In this document: piece by piece, positions 24,751 to 33,128 of the stretch | Numbering within the stretch: the first letter of the stretch is position 1 | How the letters are laid out: every line of letters begins with the position of its first letter | Assembly: GCA_016178595.1 (NCBI GenBank) | Contig: JACOSY010000043.1 | Span: 1-45,066, forward strand | Reading direction: 5' to 3' | Origin: Ignavibacteria bacterium | GTDB taxonomy: Bacteria; Bacteroidota; Ignavibacteria; UBA10030; SZUA-254 | Length of the DNA: 45,066 nucleotides | Program-made: the position numbers and the translations under genes | The notes under the pieces: generated by a model | Seen by the model: the letters and a program-made list of their open reading frames with translations, nothing else | The model's database searches: none | Told to the model about the DNA's origin: nothing

Positions 24751-26475
24751 TCACGCGCGGTAAATTGAGAGTTGGATTTCCTCCGGCAGGAGTTCCGAGA
24801 CGGATCTGATGACGTCTCCACGCAATGCTTGCTCTACGAGCGATCGTTGCGTCGAGCCGAGAACCACCCGATCCACGCCCAATGTCGCTGCCTGCTCTGC
24901 AATCGTGTAGCCAATCTCCGGAGAGAGGATGCTGATGACCTTGAAGGGAATCGTGTATTCACGGCAGATGGTATCCATCCACTGATTATCGACGAAGGAC
25001 TCGGCAGGCATTTTTTCCGGGAGGATACCGGCCACTGAAACTTGCTTGATGTTGAGGACGAAAAGGAATGCATGTTGCCGTTTCGCGTCCTCACATGCCT
25101 GACGTAGCAACCGTTCGCCGCCGCCGCGCACAGCCACGAGCATCCGACTGGTAAAAGGGATTGCCTCAGGCCGTTGTACGGCCGAGACTGCCGGAGCGGG
25201 CGCGGCTGCGACAGGTGGAGCGGCTTCCATTGCCAGCCGCTGCCGCTTTGCGATTGCGCGGGCCGACAATCCTATAAACAAAACCGATGATGCAAACGCC
25301 AATGCCTTTGTCTTCTCGATAGCAATCGTTGTCTCAATGAAAAAGAGTAATGCCGCCGACGCGAGCATGAAAAATCGACTCCAGGGCTTCAATTGAAGTG
25401 ATCGATCAGTGCCGGTGGAACCCACGTTGATCATGATTGCGCCGACGACTCCTATTGCATAGAGCGCCGAAAGCGTAATGACATCATGAATGAGAAGCAA
25501 GATAATAATTGGGAGTGCAATTGCAACAAACAACGGAATAACCGGCACACCATACTTGTTCAATCGCCGAAGATTGCTTGGAAGTTCTCCATCAACAGAC
25601 ATGAGAAACTGGATGGACACGAGATCATTCAGTGCAGTGTTTCCTGCGGAGATAAGAAGGAATCCCAGGGCAAATCCGATGATTGGTCCGAACCAACCGC
25701 CGACATAATACTCGCCAAGATACCGGATCATCTCCTCCTTATGTGTCTCGGGACTCAAGCTGGGAATTGCAAGCATCGCAAATCCAAGAATGATCGTCGC
25801 AAAGGAAATTTTTGTAAGGACGGCAAAGATCGCTCTCCTGGAATCCTTCGCCGGGTTCTTCATCAATCCCGTCATGTTGGAGATCGCTTCGATACCGGAG
25901 ATCGAGAGGATGATCGCGACGAAGAAATGCCAATTGGGCAATAGTCCGCCCGGTGCAGGCTGAAGGTTGATGTTACGCGCTGCGGTCGGGAATACCGCCG
26001 TCAACAAGACCAGGAGTCCCAGCAGTGTCGCAGCAGAAATTGCGATTGCGACTGTACCGGCATGACGGGGGCCAAACCAGTTCAGCACTCCTATGCACAG
26101 GATAATGCCGATGGCCCAACCTTCGGGGAATTCGAGCGCAAGGTAATGGCAAGCATCGAGGACGGAGAGAGATGCTGTGATAACATAGTCGGCGCTCAGA
26201 AGCAATGCGCCTACAACCGCCAGGGTGCGCGAACGGTGACTCACGGAACTGTAGACTCCTCCTCCATTCGGATAGAGCCTGCAAATGGTGATATAGTTGA
26301 AAGCAATAATCGTCGTGAAGACAAGCATCATCATGAGATGCCATCCGCTATAGTAGCCGGCGTGAAAGAATGCAATACCGAGGACGTAGCAGATGCTCGT
26401 TCCCCAATCGCCGTCGAGGATCGCAGCACTGCGGAGCCAACCGAGCACTCGTGGTCGGCTAGTGGAAAGTTCCAT
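24751..26475 (-). CDS. APC-family permease with C-terminal UspA domain
   Basis: A 574-aa membrane protein. Residues ~1-415 hold about 12 TM helices of the amino acid-polyamine-organocation superfamily (GDWGTSICYVLGIAFF, NGGGVYSSVSHRSR, SGIEAISNMTGLMKNP). A Pro/Ala-rich linker (~425-445) leads to a cytoplasmic universal stress protein domain (~447-574) with the nucleotide-binding-like signature VLGSTQRS...GDVIRSVSELLP. APC-UspA fusions are known and are thought to couple transport to a nucleotide or stress signal; the substrate (amino acid or cation) is unknown. It has its own promoter, back to back with that of the histidine kinase. Confidence 0.88.
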   Translation of the reverse strand: MELSTSRPRVLGWLRSAAILDGDWGTSICYVLGIAFFHAGYYSGWHLMMMLVFTTIIAFNYITICRLYPNGGGVYSSVSHRSRTLAVVGALLLSADYVITASLSVLDACHYLALEFPEGWAIGIILCIGVLNWFGPRHAGTVAIAISAATLLGLLVLLTAVFPTAARNINLQPAPGGLLPNWHFFVAIILSISGIEAISNMTGLMKNPAKDSRRAIFAVLTKISFATIILGFAMLAIPSLSPETHKEEMIRYLGEYYVGGWFGPIIGFALGFLLISAGNTALNDLVSIQFLMSVDGELPSNLRRLNKYGVPVIPLFVAIALPIIILLLIHDVITLSALYAIGVVGAIMINVGSTGTDRSLQLKPWSRFFMLASAALLFFIETTIAIEKTKALAFASSVLFIGLSARAIAKRQRLAMEAAPPVAAAPAPAVSAVQRPEAIPFTSRMLVAVRGGGERLLRQACEDAKRQHAFLFVLNIKQVSVAGILPEKMPAESFVDNQWMDTICREYTIPFKVISILSPEIGYTIAEQAATLGVDRVVLGSTQRSLVEQALRGDVIRSVSELLPEEIQLSIYRA

Positions 26476-26519
26476 ACAGAATTAGTCTACGAAGTCGATG
26501 TTGAGAAAAAATGAGGCTT

Positions 26520-26548
26520 ATGATACCAAGAAAACGCTGAAAAGTCAA
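26520..26548 (-). promoter_or_regulatory. Promoter of the APC permease gene
   Basis: On the minus strand TTGACT (26548-26543), 17-bp spacer, TATCAT (26525-26520). Confidence 0.55.
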
Positions 26549-26552
26549 ATGG

Positions 26553-26581
26553 TTGAATTTTCTTCACTTTCTGGATATATT
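26553..26581 (+). promoter_or_regulatory. Promoter of the histidine kinase-regulator operon
   Basis: TTGAAT at 26553-26558, 17-bp spacer, TATATT at 26576-26581. It lies 4 bp from the divergent permease promoter. The kinase start at 26598 leaves only about 10 nt of leader. Confidence 0.55.
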
Positions 26582-26597
26582 AAGCAAACAGGGTACG

Positions 26598-28466
26598 ATG
26601 AAGATTCCATTCCTTTATAGTCTTCGCTTTAAGGTCGGCTTTGGGTACGTCGTCCTGGTTGCGATCAACATTGCTGCAACCGCGTGGGCAATTTACAACT
26701 TTGGCAGACTTACCAGTTCTCTCAACACGATTCTCACCGAGAATTTTTCCAACATCATGGCTGCTGAGAAAATGGCGAGCACGATCGAGCAGCACGAAGA
26801 TGCGTTATCCTCAATCATGAATCGGGATATCAATAATGGGAAGATCAAGTTTACGCAGGCGAAAGATGACTTCTTCCAGTGGTTCCAGGCGGCGAATGAC
26901 AATCGTGCATTGCCTGATGCCGGCTCGATCCTCGACAACATTCGATTGACGTACGAGGGTTACCTCATCAACTCAGATTCGCTGATCGCATTCTCCGAGC
27001 GACAAGAGTTCGAGCGGGCGAAAGCCTATTATGCGAATATTGTAAGACCGTTCTCTCAGCGGTTGTCGGACAACTGCTTCTGGCTCATCGAGATCAATCA
27101 GAAAGAGATGAAGCGAGTAGCGAAACAAACGAAGTCGACATCCGACGAAGCCATCATTGCAGTGCTCTTCGCAACAGTGTTCGCGACAGTGCTCAGCATT
27201 CTTACGATGATGCAATTTACGAAAAGGATTATTGAGCCTGCGGAACGATTGACGCAAACAGTGAATCAAATTGGGCGCGGTCGCCTTGACTTAAAAATCG
27301 ATATTGAGACGAATGACGAAATTGGCGAGCTCAGTCGTGAATTTAATAAGATGACCGAACGGCTCCGAAAATTCGAAGAAATGAATATCGACAACATTCT
27401 CGCGGAAAAACAGAAGTCTGAAACAATTGTGGAGAGCATCTCCGATGCTCTCATCGTCTGCGATTCCGAAGGTACGATTCAACTGATGAATCGATCAGCG
27501 GAAGATCTTCTCAGCGTCAGAGAAACGGACGTTGTCGGAAAACCAATCTCCGCCTATCTCGCTGATGATCGGCTCCTCGGAATATTGAGATCGCACAATG
27601 ATAATGCGGATAATGCGCAGAGAAGCAGTCCTTACATACAGTTCAACCACAAGGGCCATCAAGTATATGTGCGTCCGCAGGTTTCGGAAATAGCGACACC
27701 GCAAGGAATCCGGCGAGGAGTTGTTCTGATCTTGCAAGATGTAACACAGTTCAAAGAGCTCGACAAAATGAAATCCGATTTTATGGCTGCTGTCTCGCAC
27801 GAGTTCCGTACGCCGCTGACGTCAATCAATATGAGCGTCGATATTCTGCGGCAGCAGATACTTGGGCCGCTAACGTCCTCACAGGAAGAACTCCTCGAAG
27901 CTTCGAAGCGTGACTGTGAACGTCTCACAAAACTCATTCGCGAACTCCTGCAACTCTCGAAGCTTGAAGCAGGCAAGATCGAATTTCGCGAAGAAGTGTT
28001 GGATATTCGAAAGGTTATCGAGTCCTCTGTTCAACCACATGAGCTCCCCTTCAGGGAAAAGGGCGTCGGTTTAAAGTTAGTGCTTGAGAAAAATATGCCA
28101 AGGCTCGTCGGTGATGAGCAGCAGTTATCGTGGGTGATTTCCAACCTGGTGAGCAATGCGCTTCGCTATACGAATAGCGGCGGATGTGTTGAAGTGTACG
28201 CAGGTCATGATGGAAGTGATATGTTGCTTGTACAGGTGAAGGATACGGGGCGGGGTATTTCGCAAGAATACCTGGGCAAAATCTTCGATAAGTTTGTCCA
28301 GGTGAAGCAGACCTTCGATTCGACGCCAGGAAGTGTCGGACTCGGTTTGGCGATTGCAAAGGAAATCATCGAGCTGTACGGCGGAAGAATCTGGGTTGAG
28401 AGTGAGCCTGGCAAGGGCTCGACGTTTTCATTTCGGTTACCGGTGGAGCGCAGGGCGATTGCATGA
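26598..28466 (+). CDS. Membrane-bound sensor histidine kinase (HAMP-PAS-HisKA-HATPase)
   Basis: A 622-aa sensor. TM1 (~10-32), a periplasmic four-helix-like sensor (~33-180), TM2 (~182-205), HAMP (~206-258), PAS (~275-390), HisKA with the phosphorylated H401 in AAVSHEFRTPLTS, and HATPase with VISNLVSNALRYT (N box), VKDTGRGIS and GSVGLGLAIAKEI. The start 26598 (MKIPFLYSLRFKVGFGY) is preceded by CAGGG; an in-frame ATG upstream at 26553 overlaps the promoter and is rejected. It overlaps the next gene by 4 bp (ATGA), so it almost certainly phosphorylates that NtrC-type activator. The signal sensed is unknown. Confidence 0.93.
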   Translation: MKIPFLYSLRFKVGFGYVVLVAINIAATAWAIYNFGRLTSSLNTILTENFSNIMAAEKMASTIEQHEDALSSIMNRDINNGKIKFTQAKDDFFQWFQAANDNRALPDAGSILDNIRLTYEGYLINSDSLIAFSERQEFERAKAYYANIVRPFSQRLSDNCFWLIEINQKEMKRVAKQTKSTSDEAIIAVLFATVFATVLSILTMMQFTKRIIEPAERLTQTVNQIGRGRLDLKIDIETNDEIGELSREFNKMTERLRKFEEMNIDNILAEKQKSETIVESISDALIVCDSEGTIQLMNRSAEDLLSVRETDVVGKPISAYLADDRLLGILRSHNDNADNAQRSSPYIQFNHKGHQVYVRPQVSEIATPQGIRRGVVLILQDVTQFKELDKMKSDFMAAVSHEFRTPLTSINMSVDILRQQILGPLTSSQEELLEASKRDCERLTKLIRELLQLSKLEAGKIEFREEVLDIRKVIESSVQPHELPFREKGVGLKLVLEKNMPRLVGDEQQLSWVISNLVSNALRYTNSGGCVEVYAGHDGSDMLLVQVKDTGRGISQEYLGKIFDKFVQVKQTFDSTPGSVGLGLAIAKEIIELYGGRIWVESEPGKGSTFSFRLPVERRAIA

Positions 28467-29788
28467 CAATGCGTGGGCGAGCGCTCGTTGTTGATGACGA
28501 GCCAAATATCCTGAAAACGCTCTCCATCGGTCTCCAGGCGATTGGCATGGATGTCGAGTCATTTGGAAATCCCTGCGATGCATTAGATCAGTTCGAAGAT
28601 GGAAAGTACGATATCGCGTTTATCGACTTAAAGATGGAACCCATCGATGGAATGCAAGTCCTCAAAGAGATCCGCCTTCGATCGCCGATCACCACCTGTG
28701 TCATCCTCACTGCCCACGGTTCCATCGATAGCGCTGTCGAAGCAATGAAGCTCGGGGCATTTGACTTTCTGCAAAAGCCCTTCGATCTCAAAGAGCTTCA
28801 AGTCTTTACCGGGAAAGTTCTCGAACACCATAAGCTGCAGGTTGAAGTTCGGACACTGCGGCAACAGCTTTCTGCAGAGCATATCGGGCAGGATATTATC
28901 ACACGGAATCCGCTTATGCGTCGGCAGATCGAGCTTGCCAAGCAGATTGCTGAAAGTCCGCTGACGGTCTTGATCGAAGGAGAAAGCGGAACAGGGAAGG
29001 AGCTGGTTGCGCAGCTTATTCACCGAAACTGCAATCGACGGGAAAAACCGTTCGTGAAGGTAAACTGCGCGGCACTTCCGGAAAACCTCCTTGAAAGTGA
29101 GTTGTTCGGTCACGTGAAAGGTGCGTTTACGGGTGCATTCAAGGGTCGAGCAGGACGATTTGAACTGGCAGATGAAGGCACGGTTTTCCTTGACGAGGTT
29201 GGGGAAATTCCACCGGCATCGCAGGTAAAGCTATTACGGTTTCTGCAACATCGTGAGTTCGAACGCGTGGGCGATAGCGTTACGCATAAAATCGATGTGC
29301 GAGTGATCGCCGCGACAAACAGAAGACTTTCAGAAGCGCTCGAGGAAGGGAGCTTCCGTGAAGATCTCTATTACAGACTGAATGCAATCCGAATCACATT
29401 GCCGCCATTGCGCGAGCGTCCTGAAGATATTCTTCTCCTCATCACCCATTTTCTCAAGAAGCTTTCGCCGGAAAGGGACATGCAGATTTCTCCGGAGACA
29501 CTGAGGTTGTTGACGCGGTATCGCTGGCCCGGCAATGTCCGTGAGTTGGAGAACGCTATGGAGCGCGCAGTACTGCTCGCGAAGAGTGGCACAATAGAGC
29601 CGGGGCATCTTCCTTCCGATCTTCAACAAGAGGAAAAGAGTGTTGCAGGACTCCTTTCCCTTGATGAGATAGAGAAGCAACATATCGCTCGTGTGCTTCG
29701 GGTTGCCGGGGATCTTGAAGAGGCAGCTCGTGTTCTCGAGATCGACCCGGCTACACTGTGGAGGAAGCGAAAGAAGTACGGCCTCTAA
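28463..29788 (+). CDS. NtrC-family sigma-54-dependent response regulator
   Basis: A 441-aa activator. Receiver domain at ~5-120 with phosphoacceptor D55 (AFIDLKMEP). AAA+ domain at ~140-375 with Walker A GESGTGKE, the sigma-54-contacting loop GAFTGA (residues 220-225), Walker B GTVFLDEVGEI and the R-finger region. A Fis-type helix-turn-helix lies at the C-terminus (EEAARVLEIDPATLWRKRKKYGL). It remodels sigma-54 RNA polymerase at -24/-12 promoters after phosphorylation by the overlapping kinase. No convincing -24/-12 promoter was found by eye in this window, so its targets are probably elsewhere. Confidence 0.95.
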   Translation: MTMRGRALVVDDEPNILKTLSIGLQAIGMDVESFGNPCDALDQFEDGKYDIAFIDLKMEPIDGMQVLKEIRLRSPITTCVILTAHGSIDSAVEAMKLGAFDFLQKPFDLKELQVFTGKVLEHHKLQVEVRTLRQQLSAEHIGQDIITRNPLMRRQIELAKQIAESPLTVLIEGESGTGKELVAQLIHRNCNRREKPFVKVNCAALPENLLESELFGHVKGAFTGAFKGRAGRFELADEGTVFLDEVGEIPPASQVKLLRFLQHREFERVGDSVTHKIDVRVIAATNRRLSEALEEGSFREDLYYRLNAIRITLPPLRERPEDILLLITHFLKKLSPERDMQISPETLRLLTRYRWPGNVRELENAMERAVLLAKSGTIEPGHLPSDLQQEEKSVAGLLSLDEIEKQHIARVLRVAGDLEEAARVLEIDPATLWRKRKKYGL

Positions 29789-29799
29789 CAAATTCCTTT

Positions 29800-29889
29800 C
29801 TTGCAGATTGCAATCGATCTAATTGCTTTTCCTGCAACGTCTTTAGTGATAACAGGCTCCTACTTTCCCGAACGGTTGCAATCTGCAAG
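29800..29889. repeat. 17-nt inverted repeat bracketing 56 nt
   Basis: CTTGCAGATTGCAATCG (29800-29816) and its inverse (29873-29889) pair at 16 of 17 positions, the exception being a G-T pair. It begins 12 bp after the regulator's stop codon. No T-tract follows, so it is not a typical terminator; it may be a structured RNA, a binding site pair or a tiny mobile remnant. Confidence 0.7.
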
Positions 29890-30006
29890 CCGCGTTCTTC
29901 ATAGCGTCTGTTCTTCGTTTTATTTTTCATTGTTTTTGTACGATTATAACATTCTCTCCGGAGAATTTCCACTTACTTCTGGCATTAGATTTGTCTCACT
30001 CTAAAG

Positions 30007-30034
30007 TAGACAAGCAGTACACTTGCCTTATGCT
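30007..30034 (+). promoter_or_regulatory. Candidate promoter of the STAS-TonB operon
   Basis: TAGACA at 30007-30012, 16-bp spacer, TATGCT at 30029-30034, about 77 bp before the STAS start. Confidence 0.35.
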
Positions 30035-30110
30035 TCGATCTATTCAACGTCATCACGCACAGAAGGAATACATGTTCAGTATCAGTTCCACCGGGATTTG
30101 AAGACATACA

Positions 30111-30473
30111 ATGGCCATCAAGTCGAAAACGATACAGAGCGGCAGAATTGCGATCATAGAACTCAAAGGTTCACTCGTTGGTGATCGTGACACAGACACT
30201 CTTCGTGACACTGTTGCCGATTTCATCGAACAGGGAAACAAATGCCTGGTCATCGACCTCCAGCGCGTCAACTATATGAATAGTTCCGGCATTGGCGCCC
30301 TCATCGCCGCGCATGCGAGCTATGCCAGGAACGCAGGACAAGTGCGGCTGGTGGGAATCAGCAAGAACGTCCAGAATCTCTTCGTTATCACCAAGCTCAT
30401 CGATACTTTTGAAGTCTTTGATAGCATGGACGACGCAATACAAAGTTTTGTAAGTACGAAATCAACCACATAA
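30111..30473 (+). CDS. STAS-domain protein (anti-anti-sigma factor type)
   Basis: A 120-aa single STAS domain like SpoIIAA/RsbV: IAIIELKGSLVGD (strand 1-2), CLVIDLQRVNYMNSSGIGALI with phosphorylatable S58 in NSSG, then VRLVGISKNVQNLFVITKL. Such proteins are switched by an anti-sigma kinase and a PP2C phosphatase; no kinase gene is adjacent. It sits 40 bp upstream of exbB with no terminator between, so it is the first gene of the TonB operon, which is unusual. The SpoIIE-type phosphatase at 10494 is a candidate partner by family logic only. Confidence 0.9.
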   Translation: MAIKSKTIQSGRIAIIELKGSLVGDRDTDTLRDTVADFIEQGNKCLVIDLQRVNYMNSSGIGALIAAHASYARNAGQVRLVGISKNVQNLFVITKLIDTFEVFDSMDDAIQSFVSTKSTT

Positions 30474-30513
30474 TCTCAACTCATGTTTCACAATTCATAG
30501 GAGTCCAACTCAC

Positions 30514-31296
30514 ATGAAGCAATCGACATTTGTCTTCGTGCTGGTTATTGGCGCCCTTGTCGCGTCTATCGTCATCTACCAGTTCGTGCTCGGCCATCCA
30601 GGTAACTTCTCCGACGGCGCAGGCCGTGAAAAACCCCTCAACCTCATGGGCCAGGTCTACACGGGAGGTGTTATCGTTCCGATCTTGATTACTCTATCGA
30701 TCATGGTCGTGACCTTCGTCGTAGAACGTTTCCTCTCTCTACGCAAAGCTCAGGGCCGCGGTTCTCTTGCGACCTTCTTGAAGAACGTTCAGCGTAGCCT
30801 CTCGACAGGCGATACCGATGCCGCCGTTGCGGTATGCGATCAGCAGCGTGGATCGCTCGCCACCATCATCCGGGCAGGCCTCGAGCGCTATCAGGGGCTT
30901 CAGCGTGAAACCAAAGGGATCGAAGCCGAAAAGCAGATGGCAGAAGTTCAGCGTGCGATCGAGGAAGCGACCGCACTTGAAATGCCGATCCTCGAAAAGA
31001 ATCTCATTGCTATGTCGACCATTGCTTCGATTGCAACGATGTTCGGTTTGCTCGGCACCGTTATCGGAATGATTCGTGCGTTCCGCGCTCTTGCACAACA
31101 GGGCGGCGCGCCGGATGCAATCCAGCTTTCGATCGGTATTTCTGAGGCGCTCATCAACACCGCGCTCGGTCTCTTCGCAGCCATCGTCGGTATTGTTGCG
31201 TACAACTTCTTTGTCAATAAAGTCGACAACTTCACCTACATGATCGACGAAGCGAGCTACGACGTCGTTCAGACGCTCACGACTCGCAACAAGTAA
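30514..31296 (+). CDS. exbB: ExbB/TolQ/MotA-type proton channel subunit
   Basis: A 260-aa inner-membrane protein forming the pentameric stator of an energy-transducing complex. An extra N-terminal helix (~5-27) typical of Bacteroidota ExbB precedes the family core: TM at ~52-72, a long cytoplasmic part (RFLSLRKAQG... to EKQMAEVQRAIEE), then two conserved TM helices, TIASIATMFGLLGTVIGMI (~168-188) and ISEALINTALGLFAAIVGIVAYNFF (~208-235). With the ExbD proteins downstream it uses the proton motive force to drive TonB. An Shine-Dalgarno-like AGGAG lies about 10 bp before the ATG. Confidence 0.92.
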   Translation: MKQSTFVFVLVIGALVASIVIYQFVLGHPGNFSDGAGREKPLNLMGQVYTGGVIVPILITLSIMVVTFVVERFLSLRKAQGRGSLATFLKNVQRSLSTGDTDAAVAVCDQQRGSLATIIRAGLERYQGLQRETKGIEAEKQMAEVQRAIEEATALEMPILEKNLIAMSTIASIATMFGLLGTVIGMIRAFRALAQQGGAPDAIQLSIGISEALINTALGLFAAIVGIVAYNFFVNKVDNFTYMIDEASYDVVQTLTTRNK

Positions 31297-31314
31297 GAAC
31301 GAAAGGGTTCTTCT

Positions 31315-31776
31315 ATGCCAAAAATCAAAAAGGCTAGGATGTCAGTGCGGGTCGACATGACCCCGATGGTGGACGTCGCCTTCCTGCTGCTGACATTCTT
31401 CATGTTGACGACGCAGTTCCGTCCTCCGGAGGAAGTGCAGATATCGCTTCCATCGTCGCACTCTGCAATCAAGCTGCCCGAATCCAAGGTCATGCTGATT
31501 TCGATTGCCAAAGACGATCGCATCTTTCTCGGCTTTGATTCTCCCAAAATGATGGGGAAAATCTTCGGCGATGAGAACAGGCTCCGGACGAGTGTGGAAG
31601 TGTCGACGAAGGATCTTGGAAACCTGCTCGTGCAGGCTCGAATCGCAGACCCGCGGCTTTTCACGGTTGTGAAAGGTGACAAGGACGCCGGGTATGGCGT
31701 TAGCGAGGACGTGATGAACATTCTCCAGAAGACGAACATCACCAGGTTCAACCTGGTAACAGATATGGAAAAATAA
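31315..31776 (+). CDS. exbD: ExbD-type transport subunit, first copy
   Basis: A 153-aa protein with one TM helix near the N-terminus. The conserved protonatable Asp is D20 in DMTPMVDVAFLLLTFFMLTT; the rest is a periplasmic domain. It is shorter at its N-terminus than the second copy and has an acidic, less conserved periplasmic region. It starts 18 bp after exbB with GAAAGGG as binding site. Confidence 0.9.
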   Translation: MPKIKKARMSVRVDMTPMVDVAFLLLTFFMLTTQFRPPEEVQISLPSSHSAIKLPESKVMLISIAKDDRIFLGFDSPKMMGKIFGDENRLRTSVEVSTKDLGNLLVQARIADPRLFTVVKGDKDAGYGVSEDVMNILQKTNITRFNLVTDMEK

Positions 31777-31794
31777 ACCAGAAGGAGTTTCGCT

Positions 31795-32295
31795 ATGGCA
31801 GGAATGGATGCCGGTGCCGCCCCGCGCGGGCACGATAAAAAGAAAAAGAAACACAAGAAAATGCGCCGTCTCGGTGTTCGTATCGATATGACACCGATGG
31901 TGGACGTCGCGTTTCTCCTGCTGACATTCTTCATGCTGACCACCTCGATGAGGCGGCCTCAGACGATGGAGATCAACTTGCCGCCTGAGAAAGCGCAGGT
32001 AGAGGTTGCCGAGAGTAACTTGCTTACACTGCGGGTTAAAGAAGATGGCGCCATCTATTACAATGTCGGCGCTGAACCGCCACAGAAGGTGGAGTTTAAA
32101 GATCTCGGAAATCTCGTTCGGCAGAAGAATCAGCAGAATCCGCGGCTCATAACGCTTATCAAAGTCGATCGCAAAGGGAAATACCATTATATGGTTGATA
32201 TCATGGACGAGTTGAATCTTGCCAATATCAATCGCTTCAGTTTGGCTCCGATGCTCGACGCCGATAAGCAGATTCTCCAAAAAGTATCATCGTAG
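31795..32295 (+). CDS. exbD: ExbD-type transport subunit, second copy
   Basis: A 166-aa paralogue of the preceding ExbD. A lysine-rich N-terminus (HDKKKKKHKKMRR, residues 13-25) anchors the cytoplasmic side, then D37 in DMTPMVDVAFLLLTFFMLTT and a periplasmic domain (~60-160). AGAAGGAG lies 9 bp before the ATG. The pair probably forms a heterodimeric ExbD rod inside ExbB; tandem exbD genes are common in Bacteroidota. Confidence 0.92.
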   Translation: MAGMDAGAAPRGHDKKKKKHKKMRRLGVRIDMTPMVDVAFLLLTFFMLTTSMRRPQTMEINLPPEKAQVEVAESNLLTLRVKEDGAIYYNVGAEPPQKVEFKDLGNLVRQKNQQNPRLITLIKVDRKGKYHYMVDIMDELNLANINRFSLAPMLDADKQILQKVSS

Positions 32296-32312
32296 AAAGG
32301 AGGGAAGAAAGT

Positions 32313-33032
32313 ATGTCAGCAAAAGCAGTTGCCGTGTCGGTGATGTACGGCATGCGCGAGTTACGTGGCCTGTATCAGAAGTACGCATCCTTTGCGCTCA
32401 TCTTTGCGGTTGTTGCTCACTTCCTGATCATCGGAGTGTATTATCTTTCGCAGATACTCGGCGAAGAGGATGAGCCTGTTATGACCGTACGCATCATGAA
32501 GTACAGTGATCTCGGTCCACCACCTTCGATTACGAATACGGAAGCAGCACCGCAAGTCAATGTGAGCGTGCCCGTAGCAAAACCGACCGTCGGTGTTCCC
32601 GTTCCGGTTCCTGATGCGGAAGTCAATCCTGAACAGACGATTGCAACACAGAAGGAGCTGTCCGAAGTTCAAGCTCCAACAGTTTCAACCGGTGAAGGAA
32701 CAGGTGTTGCAGTGCAACAGGATATCAACATCGATGAAGACCCGCCGGATTTCGTCCCTGTCGAGAAGCTGCCCGTGCCGGTCAAGCAAGTCCAGCCCAG
32801 TTATCCTGAGATCGCGCGTCGCGCAAGCGTCGAAGGAACGGTATGGGTGAAGATTCTTGTCGATAAGGAAGGAAAGGCAAAGAAGGCCGTCATCATGAAG
32901 AGCGATGCGGAAATCTTCAACGAGCCTGCGCTTGAAGCCGCGAGGCAATGGGTCTTTACGCCTGCGCTCATGAACAACGGCCCCGTGGCAGTGTGGGCGG
33001 CGGTGCCGTTCCGGTTCAAGCTGAATAAATGA
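32313..33032 (+). CDS. tonB: TonB-type energy transducer, first copy
   Basis: A 239-aa protein with one TM helix (~26-47), a Pro/Val-rich periplasmic spacer (~65-150) and a C-terminal TonB domain (~155-239: QVQPSYPEIARRASVEGTVWVK ... ALEAARQWVFTPALMNNG). TonB contacts TonB boxes of outer-membrane receptors and pulls them open. A strong GAAAGGAGGG precedes the ATG. A second tonB follows after an 82-bp spacer with a palindromic element. Confidence 0.9.
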   Translation: MSAKAVAVSVMYGMRELRGLYQKYASFALIFAVVAHFLIIGVYYLSQILGEEDEPVMTVRIMKYSDLGPPPSITNTEAAPQVNVSVPVAKPTVGVPVPVPDAEVNPEQTIATQKELSEVQAPTVSTGEGTGVAVQQDINIDEDPPDFVPVEKLPVPVKQVQPSYPEIARRASVEGTVWVKILVDKEGKAKKAVIMKSDAEIFNEPALEAARQWVFTPALMNNGPVAVWAAVPFRFKLNK

Positions 33033-33036
33033 ATAC

Positions 33037-33070
33037 AACCTTGCGAAGGTTTTGGAACCTTCGCAAGGTT
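33037..33070. repeat. Perfect 15-bp inverted repeat between the two tonB genes
   Basis: Arms 33037-33051 and 33056-33070 with a 4-nt loop. Each arm is itself a hairpin (AACCTT-GCG-AAGGTT), so AACCTT/AAGGTT occurs four times. There is no T-tract downstream, so it looks like a REP/IR-type palindrome rather than a classical terminator. It may stabilise or attenuate the operon transcript. Confidence 0.85.
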
Positions 33071-33128
33071 AAACCCAGGCTACGCCACAGTTCCTCCAAT
33101 TGATTCACCAATCATGAAAGGAGCTGCC

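Larger units (their letters stand above)
29789..30110. other. Intergenic region with a long inverted repeat and a promoter
   Basis: 322 bp without a gene. It holds a 17-nt inverted repeat with a 56-nt loop (29800-29889) and a candidate promoter for the following operon (30007-30034). Another TATAAC -10-like hexamer lies at about 29944, without a clear -35. Confidence 0.6.

Noticed and set aside
28463-30110. Sigma-54 (-24/-12) promoter near the NtrC-type regulator
   Set aside because: No TGGC-N8-TTGC-like site with correct spacing was found by eye in this or the other intergenic regions checked.
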